A DNA stretch of 64,000 nt from Cyathus striatus (taxonomy: Eukaryota; Basidiomycota; Agaricomycetes; Agaricales; Nidulariaceae): assembly GCA_025738555.1 (NCBI GenBank), contig JAOVFP010000007.1, positions 558,001 to 622,000 of the forward strand, in the 5' to 3' direction. The notes below the pieces were generated by a model, which searched no databases, was not told the origin of the DNA, and saw nothing but the letters and a program-made list of their open reading frames with translations. Positions 1 to 11,794 of the stretch are shown here, piece after piece. The number at the start of each line of letters is the position of its first letter. Position 1 is the stretch's first letter. The position numbers and the translations under genes were made by a program.

Positions 1-880
1 TGCTGTAATGATAATAAGTGGGTGCCCAGGAGGAGCCTGAGACTCTTTGCATTGTAAACTACAAATTCTGTGTCCCAGCCCAATTGGTACTGTAGACTGT
101 CAACCATGCAGCCATGACAGTAGAGAACTGCTGATGTGCTGATGCCCCAATTTTCTGTCTGTAACCAGACCCATCTTTTAAATGATAATATCAGAGGAGT
201 CAGCTGTGTCCTGTGCTATAGCTGTCTCACTGTCCTTTGCAATCTGGACTGTGAATGGAGGGGATCAAGAAGGGGGAAAATGTGCTACTGTAATAGTCTC
301 AATGTCCTAATATGATGGTTCAGTGGATGTCTGTGTAGTTCAGGCTAGGTAACATCAGTCATTGTACAAAGTATGGCTACAGTAACTAATCTTTGGTCAA
401 GACACAACTTAATGCACTACACATGATATATGATACATCTAAAAGAGGGGGTATGATTAGTTATTGTTGGGGGTCATCATGCTGTGGAAGTTGGTATGTT
501 CTGCAACCATCTATTCCACAAGGTCAAGAACAAATTTGACATTGAGGTGGCCAAACTGTCACATGTATATTCTTGCTGGATTGTGATTGGCTTCACACCA
601 TATGCTCTGGTAGAAAACCACTTTCCCTTTCACAGGAGAATTCAAACCTATATTTAGAGACAACACTTGAACTTAGAAAAGCAAGCTCTAAAGGTTGATT
701 GAATAAATGCTTAAAGAAATGTGTAGTCTTGTGATCATTTAACAACACAAATCCATGTATCCCTGCTTCATGTGTTTTTGGTCTACATCCCTTGGCATGG
801 TATGATTAAAGTAGGGGATGGGATACATATGGTATAGAGAAAAAGAATGTATACGTTGGGTATTTGAGGGAGGCTGGGTG
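1..880. other. No gene recognised
   Basis: I see no open frame with recognisable protein similarity, no clear splice-linked exons and no obvious tandem repeat here. CpG is rare, as in the transposon-rich remainder of the first 43 kb. It is probably degraded repeat DNA. Confidence 0.4.
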
Positions 881-1988
881 TAGGCAAATGCACAGGTTCC
901 AGCAACCTGTGGGGGTCATGGGTAGGGTACTGTTGGGCTCAGGTTCAGGTTGACTCTGGTTACCCATTACCCCTAGCATACCTGCCAGTTATTGTAAATG
1001 ATTTTAAATTGCTATTACAAAATAATATTACAAATAGAAATTGCTGTAACATGTTACTTGTAATTGAACTCACAATCCAATCCTGTAGAGCAGGCAAAAT
1101 GCCTGCAATGCTATCTCACACATCTGAAGATGTTCCAAATCATGATTACATAATTACACATCATGCTAGAATGATGTGTCAATACATGTTCTGCTTGTCT
1201 CAACCTATCCTCACTTCCCCACTTGCCCTTCCCCTCACTTTCCTCAAATATTCATCTTTGTGCACTGCCTCAATGTTATACCCAACTCTGAGGAGTGTTT
1301 CAACACATTGGGACCTCTCCACCACTGCTTGCAAAGCCAGACCCTGAAGTTTGACAGCACACAGAGACTATTCCTCAACACCAAGTTCCCCAATATATTT
1401 CTCAGTTCTCCCTTCATGTTTCAGCTATGTTTTCTATTTATTTTTCATTCTTTAATCCAAGATCATTGTTTACCAGTGTCCATAGTAGTTTATGCATTTT
1501 AGGATTAGTTGTTTTTTTAATTTAGTCTCTGTATTTTCTAGAGCCTGTGTAATCAAGTTTTCCACCACCTCAAACTCATTCTCTATGTCTAATGCTCTGT
1601 CTCTACACTCTCACCATCAATTTTATCAATTTATACATTCTTGCCACCTCATTTTCATACCAGAACTTTGCATTAAAGTTCTATCTCTCTTGTAATGTTG
1701 CAAACTCTCATTTTATCATTATTACTCCTTCATCCTCATCTTAGAATACCCACATCAGACAGACATCTTGACATACTTGCATATGTTCTTTGTTTAGGTA
1801 CACATAGCCCACTTTCCACCTCTTCAACCCATAACACATCAATATTCAGAAACTCACAGAAACTCAATGGGTTACTCTTACCTGTGCTACCTGCTGGGTT
1901 AAAACCCATGGGTTGAAGGGTATGGGTACAGTCAGGTATGGGTATGGATTGATCTGAGATACCCAAGGGTTACCTGTGCATTTGCCTA
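881..1988. mobile_element. hAT-like non-autonomous element, copy 1
   Basis: The left end TAGGCAAATGCACAGG is mirrored at the right end as CCTGTGCATTTGCCTA, a 16-bp perfect terminal inverted repeat. Just inside both ends lie repeats of the type ACCCATGGGTA and GGGTATGGGTA. The same TIR and subterminal motifs occur in the element at 15249-16134, which has a clean 8-bp target duplication, so the family is assigned as hAT-like by inference. Around this copy the 8-bp flanks (gctgggtg and tttgtgga) do not match, so its duplication has decayed or the ends are slightly off. No transposase frame is visible; the small internal frames look like chance. Confidence 0.6.
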
Positions 1989-2099
1989 TTTGTGGAATAG
2001 TTTAACAGGAAGTGCATATGAGTCCTATGTTGGTATGGTTGAAGCAGGATGGTGAAGGTCACTGTAGAAACATTGTCATTGACATTCAAAAGGTTGAAT

Positions 2100-2480
2100 C
2101 AGAACTTGATTGAGGAAATTCAAATTTCACATGCATTATGTGATATTCATCTTATCTTATCAACAACTTGCAAACTGGCAAAGTGAAGTGTGCATGCAAT
2201 ATATACAATCCACCACAAAGGGAAATGTGCATATTATATTGATAAAAGCTATGAATGAGATCTTTCACAAGAGTCTGAACAGAAACTTGGGACCATCCAC
2301 ATCAATGTCCTCATTGGATCCTGATGTGCCCCTACACATGATCTAATATAATAGACCCAACCTCCTGGAAGCTGATAAGATAAGATGAGCATCACATGAT
2401 GTGGGGGTCACCAATCCCTATATGGCACAGAGCGTGACATCACAGAGTGTGACACAAAGTGTTCTAAATCTTGACCCAAG
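2100..2480 (-). repeat. Dispersed repeat, CpG-decayed inverted copy
   Basis: On the minus strand this matches parts of 46240-46560 and 50700-53340. Shared landmarks are AAACTTGGGACC, GACCCAACCTCC and the GATAAGATAAGAT block followed by CATCACATGATG. Where the copies at 46 and 50 kb carry CpG, this copy often carries TpG or CpA. The block GATAAGATAAG contains two overlapping WGATAR-type sites, but no gene is attached to it here. Confidence 0.5.
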
Positions 2481-2624
2481 TAGAAATGGACACAGCAAAC
2501 CCAAATCTTGATGGGTTTTTCTTCAATTTTTTTTTGTGCAATAACACTATATTACTTCTAAAGAATGTATACAAATATGTATTATAGGTACAACATATAA
2601 ATTAATTAGGAAATACACTACTGC

Positions 2625-4280
2625 TCATTGCTCATCATCCCATTCACTATTGTTATCCTCATCAAATAACTTATCAAACTCTTCCCCAGAGTCTTGGTCA
2701 TTATTTGTGTTGTTTATAGTGATCTTCCAATCTCTTGATGTATAAAGGTCAATATCTGCTTGAAGGGCAACTCTCAGTTCAGGCAAATCTGCACTTAATT
2801 TTGCTGCAAGTGCATGTTTACCCTTCAAACTTCTGTACTTTCTCACTTGATCCTTTAGATCATCTTTCTTCATCTTCATTATTTTATTTTTATCCAAAAT
2901 AAGTTGAAGAGAAGAAAGACTTTCGGCCTCCTTAGCATTATTTATATCTTTTTCTATCTTCTTTCTTATATTCTCTTCTTTTTCTTTTCAGAATACTGTA
3001 TAATAGCTTGTTCCAACTTTCTCTCCTCTCCAGATGTTTTTTGAGCTTTCTTTCTTATATGTTTGTAATCTTTCTCCTCAAAGTATTTCTTCATAAATGC
3101 ATGTGTATCATTGTAATGGTACATGGCTTGTGCATTGTATTGAAGCAGAGTTAATTGTGGTTGCCAGCACATAAGAACTCTAAATGCACCCAGTGCCCCC
3201 TCATTCACATCATTTGTGGGTGATAGCCATGCCAGATCTCTCTCCTCTTCACTTGCTTCATCAATCAACCCTCCTGGTGTAAATTCTGATATGAATCACT
3301 TCTATGTTTTTAATGCACCTTTCAGAAATTCAACTAAATATGGGTGTAGATGAGGTAACTCTGATTTCATTTTTAAGGTAGCATTTATAGCTTCAGGAGA
3401 TCATGGTTTTTTTATCAAATGCTCCAGTAATTTACACTCCCCCAAGAGGTCTGTACAGACCTGTATAGATACCATACAGAATTTATATGGTGGCTACTAC
3501 TATTATTAGAGGTGATTATTCTATACAGATTCCATACATATTCTGCATGAATTCTGTGTGGATTTATGCAGAATCTGTAAGATCTATTTAATACCTTGAT
3601 TTTCCTGTTTCAAATCACAATGAATACTATTAAAACTGTTAATTCATAATCTTATCTCATTCCTACCACTATCTTGTCTCCATTGCTGCCTTGTTACAGG
3701 TGTCAAGTGTAACCTGTATAGTATCACTCAATGCATAGTGTCACACTCAACACTTAGTGTCATGCTTAATGTATAGTGTCCCACTTAATGCATAGTATCA
3801 CACTTAATGCATAGTGTCACATTTAATGTATAGTGTCACATGCAAGAAAATAAGTATAATAAGATTCTGTACAGAATCTGTACATAATTTTCAGGTCTGT
3901 AATGCAGAATTCTGAGGAATTCTGCATAATCCATATGGAATTTTCAGAATCTGTGTGGAATCTGCACAGACCCAAAAAAACCTCTGCCAAAATGAAAAAA
4001 ATCTGTACAGATTCCACACAGATTCCATGCAGATCCATACAGAACACATGGCTAAGTGTAAAGAGCTCAAATGCTCCTGTTTCATATGTTGCATTATCAC
4101 CAATAACAAATTCAGGATCCTCAATGAGTCTATCAATGAAATGAGAGATATCTTTATGGAGTGGACTGAGATTAAGCATATTCTCCTTATTAGCCACAGC
4201 AGCTTATACAGTTTGAACATATGGCTGGCTGACTGCTTGTCCATAGATTGCTAATGCTGCAAGCAAGGTCTTTACACTTG
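2625..4280 (-). pseudogene. C-terminal part of a large transposon-associated protein, MITE-interrupted
   Basis: Reading on the minus strand, an 'ALAIYGQAVSQPYVQTV' block near 4210-4270 leads into a helical region ending at '...YETGAF' near 4075. The frame is then cut by the MITE at 3425-4068. After it come 'LPHLHPYLVEFLKGALKT', 'WLSPTNDVNEGALGAFRVLM', 'YNAQAMYHYNDTHAF' and a Lys-rich coiled coil ending in an acidic tail with the stop at 2625. I recognise this as the C-terminal part of a long protein often repeated in Agaricomycete genomes (possibly the one Pfam calls DUF6589; I am not sure of the label). Function is unknown. At least one internal stop (near 4212) and frame breaks show it is dead. 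The 5' part is missing, cut at about 4270 by another element. Related fragments are at 14905-17786 (middle) and 25377-26725 (N-terminal). Confidence 0.65.
3425..4068. mobile_element. MITE with 8-bp target duplication (family M1, copy a)
   Basis: The element starts CAGTAATTTACACTCCCCCA and ends AGTGTAAAGAGCTC, so the ends share TTTACACT in inverted orientation. It is flanked by the 8-bp duplication aaatgctc at 3417-3424 and 4069-4076, and it interrupts the reading frame of the minus-strand pseudogene at 2625-4280. An 8-bp duplication fits hAT or KDZ-type transposition. Internally it has many inverted copies of 'ATCTGTACAGATTC'-like motifs and about six degenerate ~20-bp units 'AATGCATAGTGTCACACTT' near 3720-3840. 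No coding capacity. Confidence 0.85.
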
Positions 4281-4610
4281 CCCCCCCATTCCATTCAGAC
4301 TCTGGACAGACTCCATGGATTCCACGGACTATCCAGATGGACTTCAAGGATTTTCCAGATAGTCCATGGATTCCAGCTGGACTCCAGGCAGACACATTTT
4401 CACTGTGAGTCCACCCAATTTTCCAAATCCAGTCTGGTTCCAGTCCACCCGGAGTCCACCCAGAGTCCAACTGGAGTCCACCTGGAGTCCACCAGGAATG
4501 CTTTCATTAGCTGGAGTCTGGCAAGTTTAGCAGGAATTCCGGTGGACTAAATCCATTCGGAACTCACCTTGACTAGGTGGACATGGACTTACAAGTACCC
4601 ACTATTACTA
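4267..4610. mobile_element. GGAGTCCACC-repeat element fragment related to family M1
   Basis: The left end CTTTACACTTGCCCCCCCA resembles the right end of family M1 in inverse (CTCTTTACACTTAGCC). It follows directly on the broken exon of the minus-strand pseudogene. The interior is built of GGAGTCCACC or GGTGGACTCC motifs in both orientations. A matching right end is not evident, so the element is truncated or its end is decayed. A related fragment lies at 14712-14905. Confidence 0.5.
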
Positions 4611-4659
4611 GTTATTATTACTAGTTAGTTACCTTTAATATTCTATAGTAAAAACTTTA

Positions 4660-4748
4660 CAACCAGCGTGAATTGAACCAGCAATGTAGGGACAGGTCAT
4701 GTGCACACTGAGATTGTATGCAATACCGATACACCAAATGGTCTTATA
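4660..4748 (-). mobile_element. tRNA-like SINE head
   Basis: On the minus strand a TGGTGTATCGGTATTGCA stretch is followed about 45 bp later by GGTTCAATTCACGC, which fits a Pol III B box; the first block is a weak A-box match. The T arm and acceptor stem do not close as in a functional tRNA, so I do not call a tRNA gene. A second tRNA-like head with the same GGTTCAATTCACGC is at 18025-18110. Both sit immediately beside a hairpin array, on the side away from the repeats. Confidence 0.45.
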
Positions 4749-5184
4749 TTTTCTTAAGTTAGTAAAGTATATACTAGCCATATATCTCACTTTCCTAAAA
4801 CAGCATGTAGTTTTTCCCACTGCACTCTCTCTTTCTCTCACATGTCATCGCCTCACCTTCCCATGTCAGTGCCTTTGCCTCAAGCTCCATTCCCATGTCG
4901 TCGTCTCAAGCCCCCTCCCATGTCGTCACCCCAAGCCCCCGTTCTCAAGTGGTCGCCTCAAGCCCCCTTCCCACGTCGTCACCCCACCAACACTTAGCAG
5001 GTGACAATCGATTTCCTTCAAGATTGATAATGTGCGGTAATGGCACAGGCACCATAGTGGAAAGGGAGGGTGTGTGTGTGAGTGCATACATGGTAAAGGT
5101 AAGTATCACTCTTCCCTCTTCCCTCTTCCCTCACTCACTTGCTCCTTCTTGTCTAGTCACCACCCCCTCACCTCCTCCATCTGC

Positions 5185-5800
5185 CTCATCTTGTAAGTGA
5201 CAAGGACGAGCGGCCATCCCTCCATGCTCCACTGCCTCCTCATCTTGCAAATGACGAGGATGAGCATATTGTCCCCCCTCTCCTCCTCATCCTCATCTTG
5301 CAAGTGACATGGATGAGCACTCGTCCCCCCCCCTCCTCGTTGTCTTGCAAGTGACAAGGACCTGCGCTCGTCCCCCCCCTCCTCATCCTTGTCTTGCAAG
5401 TGATGAGGACCTGCACTTGTCCCCCCCCTCCTTGTCCTTGTCTTGCAAGTGACAAGGACCTGCACTCGTCCCCCCCCTCCTTGTCCTTGTCTCGCAAGTG
5501 ATGTGGACAAGCGCTTGTCCCCCTCCTCGTCCTTGTCTTGCAAGTGATGAGGATGAGCATCCACCCTCCTCCCCTCTGCCTCTGCCTCCTCGTCTCGCAA
5601 GTGACGAGGACGAGCATCCACCCTCCTTCCCTCCACCTCTGCCTCCTCGTCTCGCAAATGACAAGGATGAGTGTCTATTCCCCTCCCCTTCTCCCCTCTG
5701 CCTCTGCCTCCTTGTCTTGCAAGTGATGAGGATGAGCATCCATCCCCTTCCCCTTCTCCCCTCCTCCGCCATCTCTTCATCTCGCAAGTGACGAGGACAC
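5185..5800. repeat. Hairpin-repeat array 1 (about 12 units)
   Basis: About twelve units share a core loop TCGCAAGT or TTGCAAGT between complementary arms. The best is at 5434-5459: left arm GTCCTTGTC, loop TTGCAAGT, right arm GACAAGGAC. Units are separated by C/T-rich spacers at a spacing of about 45-65 bp. Frames through the array on either strand give repetitive Arg/Gly/Glu- or Pro/Ser-rich peptides and are not taken as genes. Arrays 2 (18455-18960) and 3 (53465-54840) have the same core in the same orientation. Confidence 0.85.
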
Positions 5801-5859
5801 TGTCCTTTCCCCTGCCTCCTCCCCATCCTTGTCCCTGTCACCTGTTGTCCCCTTTCCCC

Positions 5860-6173
5860 CCCTATCATGCCATCCCTCCCCCCCCTTCTCCCTTTGTCTT
5901 CATGTGTGCTGTCAATGGGCTGAAGAAGATGGAAGGCTGTGTCTGCTTAAAATAGTTAGATAGTAATGTTGTATAGCCAATAACATTTAATATATATTTA
6001 GTTATGTTCAATGTAGCCTATAAAAGGCTGTATATTTTTAGTTTTTTGATCATGAGAAATTGCTGTGTGTCTTCTGACTTCTAAGATCTTGGTTTGCATC
6101 AATCCCCCCCCACTCTTTCTCAACCACCACCACTATCTTGCTGTCTCCAAGCATTTTAACACTTCTACACACA
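5860..6173 (+). promoter_or_regulatory. Putative promoter region of transposon gene copy A
   Basis: A TATAAAAG box at 6019-6026 lies about 148 bp upstream of the chosen start codon at 6174, followed by a pyrimidine-rich leader that is common before fungal start codons. It is a sequence-only call. Confidence 0.5.
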
Positions 6174-9100
6174 ATGGCTTGTCATTCCACTCGCTCTGCT
6201 ACAACTCAGGCTTCTAGTGCCACTCCTACTGAGTCTGCTTCACTGTCAGTTGCTACACATGAAACTCACAGTGAGTCTCGCAAGTGTGGAACTTCTGCTG
6301 CCGATCTTACAGCCCAACCACCAACAAAGAAGCAGGCCAAGGCCAACAAACCTATTACAAATAATGAAGAGACTGAAAATATGCAGGAAAAACAGGGTAA
6401 AAAAGTTGTAAAAGGCAAGAAAGTCAAAAAAACTCGGTATGGTTTCCTAACTTTCTTTCACTGCCTCACTAATACTTTTTAGAAAAACTTCGGAAATGAA
6501 ATGTGCTGAGGATGCTGCTGCAGATGAAGAGGGTATACCTGACCTTACTGTGTACGTATTACATATATTTATACAATATTTATGTACTAATAATACTTAG
6601 TGCTGAAAGGGTGCTGGAGGAAAGTGGCCTTCCTGTTGCCCCTCCAAAGTGGGGTCCATCTTCTGATGTACCTCAACCAGCAGCTCCGGTTTTCACTGTC
6701 ACTCGTAAGCACTGTTCAGACATGAAAAAAGGTAAAAAATATTCATCTATATACATAAAATGTGTATCTAAATATTTATATCTTCTACAGTTGAAGAAGA
6801 AGAATCTGATGAATATGAAACCCATAATGAAAGTGAAAATAAAGGTTTGAATTGATAGCTTACATATATATTTACTAACACAAGTTTTATTTCAGAAAAT
6901 ACTGAAGGTTCAACTAATGGATCAAATGCAGGTCATGGAAATGAATCAGAACACAGTGATGGTAGGTGATATTAGCATCACATCTTTCAAGTCTGACAAA
7001 AAGTATACAGAAGATCACACCAGTAAGAATAAAGGTAAGAAAAATTCATTAATGTTATAACTGTATTACTGTATTTAAGATCTTGAAAGGGAGTGATATC
7101 AGTGTTGTATCTTCCAAGTCCAACAACAATCATACAGAAGATGGGACCAGTAAAGATAAAGGTATGGATTTTCAGTAATATTTGTATTTATACTGACTCA
7201 ATGTTTGCAGAGGTAGATATTATCATGACTAGTCCATCAATTAGTCCACCTCATACCACCAGTAAGCCAGGTACAGTTGACACTGTGGATATTACCAATA
7301 TTAGCCCCAAAGGCTCTTCAAGGAGTGAAGGTAAATCTACAATTTGTATAAATATATATGTACTAACTATAAGTAGGTGGGATTCTCAGAGGAAACACAC
7401 TTGGAAATCACCCAAATGCTGCTGACTTTCACAGTGCTGTTAAAAGCACTACTGTTGGTTCAGTTAAGGGGCAAGTATGGCTGTATGTGTCTAATGCAGA
7501 TCCAAGTACTGTTATGGTACCTGGAGTTGCTTCATTCACATTGAAGCATAATCTTATGGCAACCATTGGGCCTGTCTTGAAGAAACTCAAAGACAAAGCT
7601 GAACATTTCTTTAGTATGTTTTCTTTCATATTTTATTCATATACTAATATCATTTTAGCTACTGATCGCTGTTTATATGTTTATGAAAGTAAAGCCTGAA
7701 ACATTCTTGGAAACATTTGAATCTGCTGTCAAGGATGATGAGGAAGTTGGCTGGCTAAAGATAGATGGCAAATTTATTTTGCCAATTCTGAGTGTAGCTA
7801 TATATTTTATTCTTTTATTCTTGTACCATTTACTTATATTGTATTGCTTTATAGTCTGGATTTCAGCCAAATGCACCACTCTCCCTTGATATTGAGACAT
7901 ATCCTATTCAGTCTAAGTCAGCTGGGAGCTCTGCAGCTAGCTCTCATGCTGTTTCTCACTCTCACACCCCTGCTCTTGCTCAAAGAGGTGGAATCTCAGA
8001 GCAATGCACTGAGGAACTTATCGATGTATTAAAGATTCCTAGGGATATTCTTGAGAGTACTGCACCTGGACTTCGAGTTGCCTACCAGAGGTATCTTGCC
8101 TGTATAAAGGCAGTTTCTGACCACAACACTATGGACAAGAACAGGACTTGGCCAGTTGCCAAGGCCACAAAGAAAGAAATTGTCTCAGTTTTTGTCTCAT
8201 CCTCAGCCTGGTATGAGAACTACTCCAATTTTGATAAGATTGCAGATTTTCCAGCAATGCAGTCTTGGTTGGCTGAAGATCAGGATAGTCCTACTGATCT
8301 AGATCTTTGGGGCTTTGAAAGAGATTACTATACATTTTTGGATTTGAAAAGATGGCTTAAGGAGAAGAAGGAGAAAAGGAAGGGAAAGGGAAAGGGAAAG
8401 AGCAAGGAGGAGAAGGGAGGTAAGGATGAGAAAGCTCATGAGGATAAAGAGAAATCTAGTTCAAAGAAGTGCAAGTAAGTATATTAAACTTTAGTTGTAA
8501 TAGTTTACAATATGAATTTTCAGTTGGATGGCAATATTTGAGACATATCTGTGGTGCTTAACTTGTATATGGGCTCTATTCATGCCAGAAATCACTCAAC
8601 ATATTTTATTCTGGTTATTAATAATTTGGCTATTTCAATGGCTCCCAACTGCAATACTAGTTCCATTTATTTTTATTCAACCAGTACATGCAGCAGGAGA
8701 ACAATCATTTCCTAACATCACATTTGATGTGTTCAGTAAATTTATTCTGTCAAATTTTGGTTCCAACATCACACTCTCTGCCACATTAGTTATATTGTTC
8801 TCTATGATTGATAATGTTGATTTGTTGAGTCTTCATGCAAGACAGCAGAATGCAAAGTTAAAGGGAGAAAAAAATGTTGATGCAACTGCATGGATTAGAT
8901 TACTGGCTAGAGCTATTCAGGAAAAAATTGGCATGGACTCAGATGATCTCTTTGAAGATAATGAAATTGATGAACACACAACTCGAACAGGCAGATCTAT
9001 TTTGTTAGGCACTAAACTAGATGAAATGGCAAGACTTCTGAACTTGTATCCTTTCAATCAGGAGAGGAAAGTTTTTGAAGGTCAACTGAAACCTGTATCT

Positions 9101-9694
9101 CATGCTAGTATTGATCCTGTTCATATAATATGTCCTATAGCTGCAGAGTGTGAGACACTGAGCTGTAAAGGATGGGCACTACATGTGCATACTAAAGTTA
9201 GAGATGTACCTAAAGCAACATTAATTAATGGCTCAAAAATATTTGAACATGCACATGTAGTATCAGGTACTTGTGAAAAATGTAAAACATTATATTCTGC
9301 AGAACATGAACATGCCTATGATGAAAAGCAGGGATATTATATGGTTCATTTAAACTCTGCTAAATATCTGAAAGTAGGAAAAAAACTATGGGTAGATAGC
9401 TGTATATTTCACTCCTCCACGAGATCAGGTGGACTCTGGGTAGAGTCCAGGACTCCAGGTGGACTCTACCTAGACTCTACCTGGACTTTACCTGGACTTT
9501 ACCTGGACTCTACCTGAACTTTAGTAAACTCAAGCATCTAGACTGAACCTGGACTCTATCTGGACTCTACATGGACTCTACCTGGACTCTACCTGGACTT
9601 TAGTAAAATCAAGCACCTAGACTGAACCTGGACTTTACCTGGACTCTACCTAGACTCTACCTGGACTTTACCTAGACTCTATCTGGACTTTACC

Positions 9695-10740
9695 CAGTAA
9701 TTTACACTCCCCCAAGAGGTCTGTATGGATCTGTACGGATCCGCATGGAATCCGAAAATTCCGTACGGATCCATACAGACCTGTACAGACCTGTATAGAT
9801 ACCATACAGACCTGTACAGACCTGTATAGATACCATACAGAATTTATATAGAAGCTATTATTATTATTAGAGATGATTATTCTATATGGATTCCATACAT
9901 ATTCTGCATAGATTCTGAGTGGATTTATGCATTGCTGCCTTGTCACACATGTCAAGTGTAACCCTAGGTGAAAAGTGTCACACTATACAAATTCATGATA
10001 CACTCAATATATAGTATCATTCTCAATGCATAGTATCATGCTTAATGCATAGTGTTATGCTTAATGTATAGTGTCACACTTATTGCAGAGTGTGACACTC
10101 ATCACTTAGTGTTATGCTTAATGCATAGTGTCACACTCAATACTTAGTGTCATGCTTAATGTATAGTGTTATGTTTAATGTATAGTGTTATGTTTAATGT
10201 ATAGTGTCACACTTAATGCATAGTATCACGCTTAATGCATAGTGTCACACTCAATGCTTAGTGTCACACTTAATGCATAGTGTCATGTTTAATGTATAGT
10301 GTGACACTCAATGCTTAGTGTGACACTCAACACTTAGTGTCACACTCAATACTTAGTATCACACTCAACACCTAGTGTCACGCTTATAGTGTCACATTTG
10401 ATGTATAGTGTCACACTCAACATCTAGTATCACACTCAACACCTAGTGTCATGCTTAATGCAGAGTGTCACATGCAAGGAAATAAGTGTAATAAAATTCT
10501 GTACAGATTCTGTACAGAATCTGTACAGAATTTTCAGGTCTGTAATGCAGAATTCCGAGGAATTCTGCGTAATCTGTATGGAATTTTCGGAATCTGTGTG
10601 GAATCTGTACAGACCCAAAAAAACCTCTGCCAAAATGAAAAAAATCTGTGCAGATTCCGCACAGATTCCGAAAATTCCATATGGATTCTGCACGGATTCC
10701 ACGCGGATCCATACAGAACATGGCTAAGTGTAAAGAGCTC
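9695..10740. mobile_element. MITE family M1, copy b (nested)
   Basis: It starts CAGTAATTTACACTCCCCCA and ends AGTGTAAAGAGCTC, as in copy a at 3425-4068. The perfect 8-bp duplication actttacc lies at 9687-9694 and 10741-10748, inside a CTGGACTTTACC repeat of the host element. It is about 400 bp longer than copy a, mainly because its internal ~20-bp repeat is expanded. No coding capacity. Confidence 0.88.
9965..10465. repeat. Expanded ~20-bp minisatellite inside MITE M1b
   Basis: About 25 degenerate units of the type 'AATGCATAGTGTCACACTT' with variants TTAGTGTCATGCTT and CACCTAGTGTCACGC. The same unit is present about six times in M1a at 3720-3840. Unit number therefore differs between copies of one MITE family. 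Confidence 0.8.
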
Positions 10741-10779
10741 ACTTTACCTGGACTTTACCTGGACTCTACCTCGACTCTA

Positions 10780-11340
10780 TTGTCACAGTTGTAACATGTT
10801 TCCTAGTTGTCAAACTTGTCACATGTGTGTGAAAGTGTGACATGTTGGAAAATGTTGGAAAAAGCGTGATATGCGTGACATGCGTGGGAAAAGTGTGACA
10901 TGTTTAAAAGGTGTGGCAAGTGTGATGATTGTGATATGTGACATTTTTCGAACATGTCACACTTTTCCCACGCTAGTCACACATGTCACGCTTTTTCCAA
11001 TATTTTCAACATGTCACACTTTTCCCACACTTCAAGTTTGATGACTGTAGGTGTTGGAAAATGTTGGAAAAAGCGTGACATGTGTGACTAGTGTGGGAAA
11101 AAGTGTGACATGTTCGAAGAATGTCACATATCACAATCATCACACTTGCCACACTTTTTAAACATGTCACACTTTTCCCACGCTTGTCACGCTTTTTCCA
11201 ACATTTTCACGCATGTGTAACAATAGAGTCTACATACAGCTTAAGCACCACACTTTTTCTAACATTTTTCAACATGTCACACTTTCACACATGTGTGACA
11301 AGTATGATGACTGTGGGAAACATGTTACAACTTACAGCTT
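10780..11340. repeat. Self-complementary GTGTGACATG repeat block
   Basis: Motifs GTGTGACATGTTGG and their inverse CCAACATGTCACAC alternate through the block together with GTTGGAAAATGTTGGAAAAA. The outer parts are inverted: GTTGTAACATGTTTCC near 10790 and GGAAACATGTTACAAC near 11318. The whole block can fold back on itself. Related blocks are at 32775-33085 and 33590-33860. It is probably a foldback-type non-autonomous element nested in the 9400-12941 insertion. Confidence 0.6.
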
Positions 11341-11794
11341 AGGCACTTGAGTTCAGTGGAGACCAGGTAGAGTCTAGGTAGAGTCTGGTTGCTTGAGTCC
11401 AGCAGACTCCAGGTGCAGTCTAGCTTCTACCTGAAGTTCACTTGGAGTCCATGTAGAGTCTATAATTTTTTCTATATAAAGTCCAGGTGGAGTCCAAGTA
11501 GAGTGCAAGTGGAGTCCAGGTTCAGTCTAGGTGCTTGAGTTTACTAAAGTTCAGGTAGAGTCCAGGTAGAGTCCAGGTAGAGTCCATGTAGATTCCAGGT
11601 TCAGTCTAGGTGCTTGAGTTTACTAAAGTCCAGGTAGAGTCCAGGTAGAGTCCATGTAGAGTCCATGTAGATTCCAGGTTCAGTCTGGGTACTTGATTCT
11701 ACTAAAGTCCAGGTAGAGTCCAGGTAAAGTCCAGGTTCAGTCTAGGTGCTTGATTTTACTAAAGTCCAGGTAGAGTCCAGGTAGAGTCCATGTA

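Noticed and set aside
5185..5800. CRISPR array
   Set aside because: Repeats are short and variable, spacers are low-complexity and repeated, there are no cas genes, and the genome is eukaryotic.
5157..5868. Overlapping 97-207-codon open frames in hairpin array 1
   Set aside because: The peptides are translations of the repeat in several frames on both strands (Arg/Gly/Glu or Pro/Ser/Leu runs) with no domain; the same happens in arrays 2 and 3.
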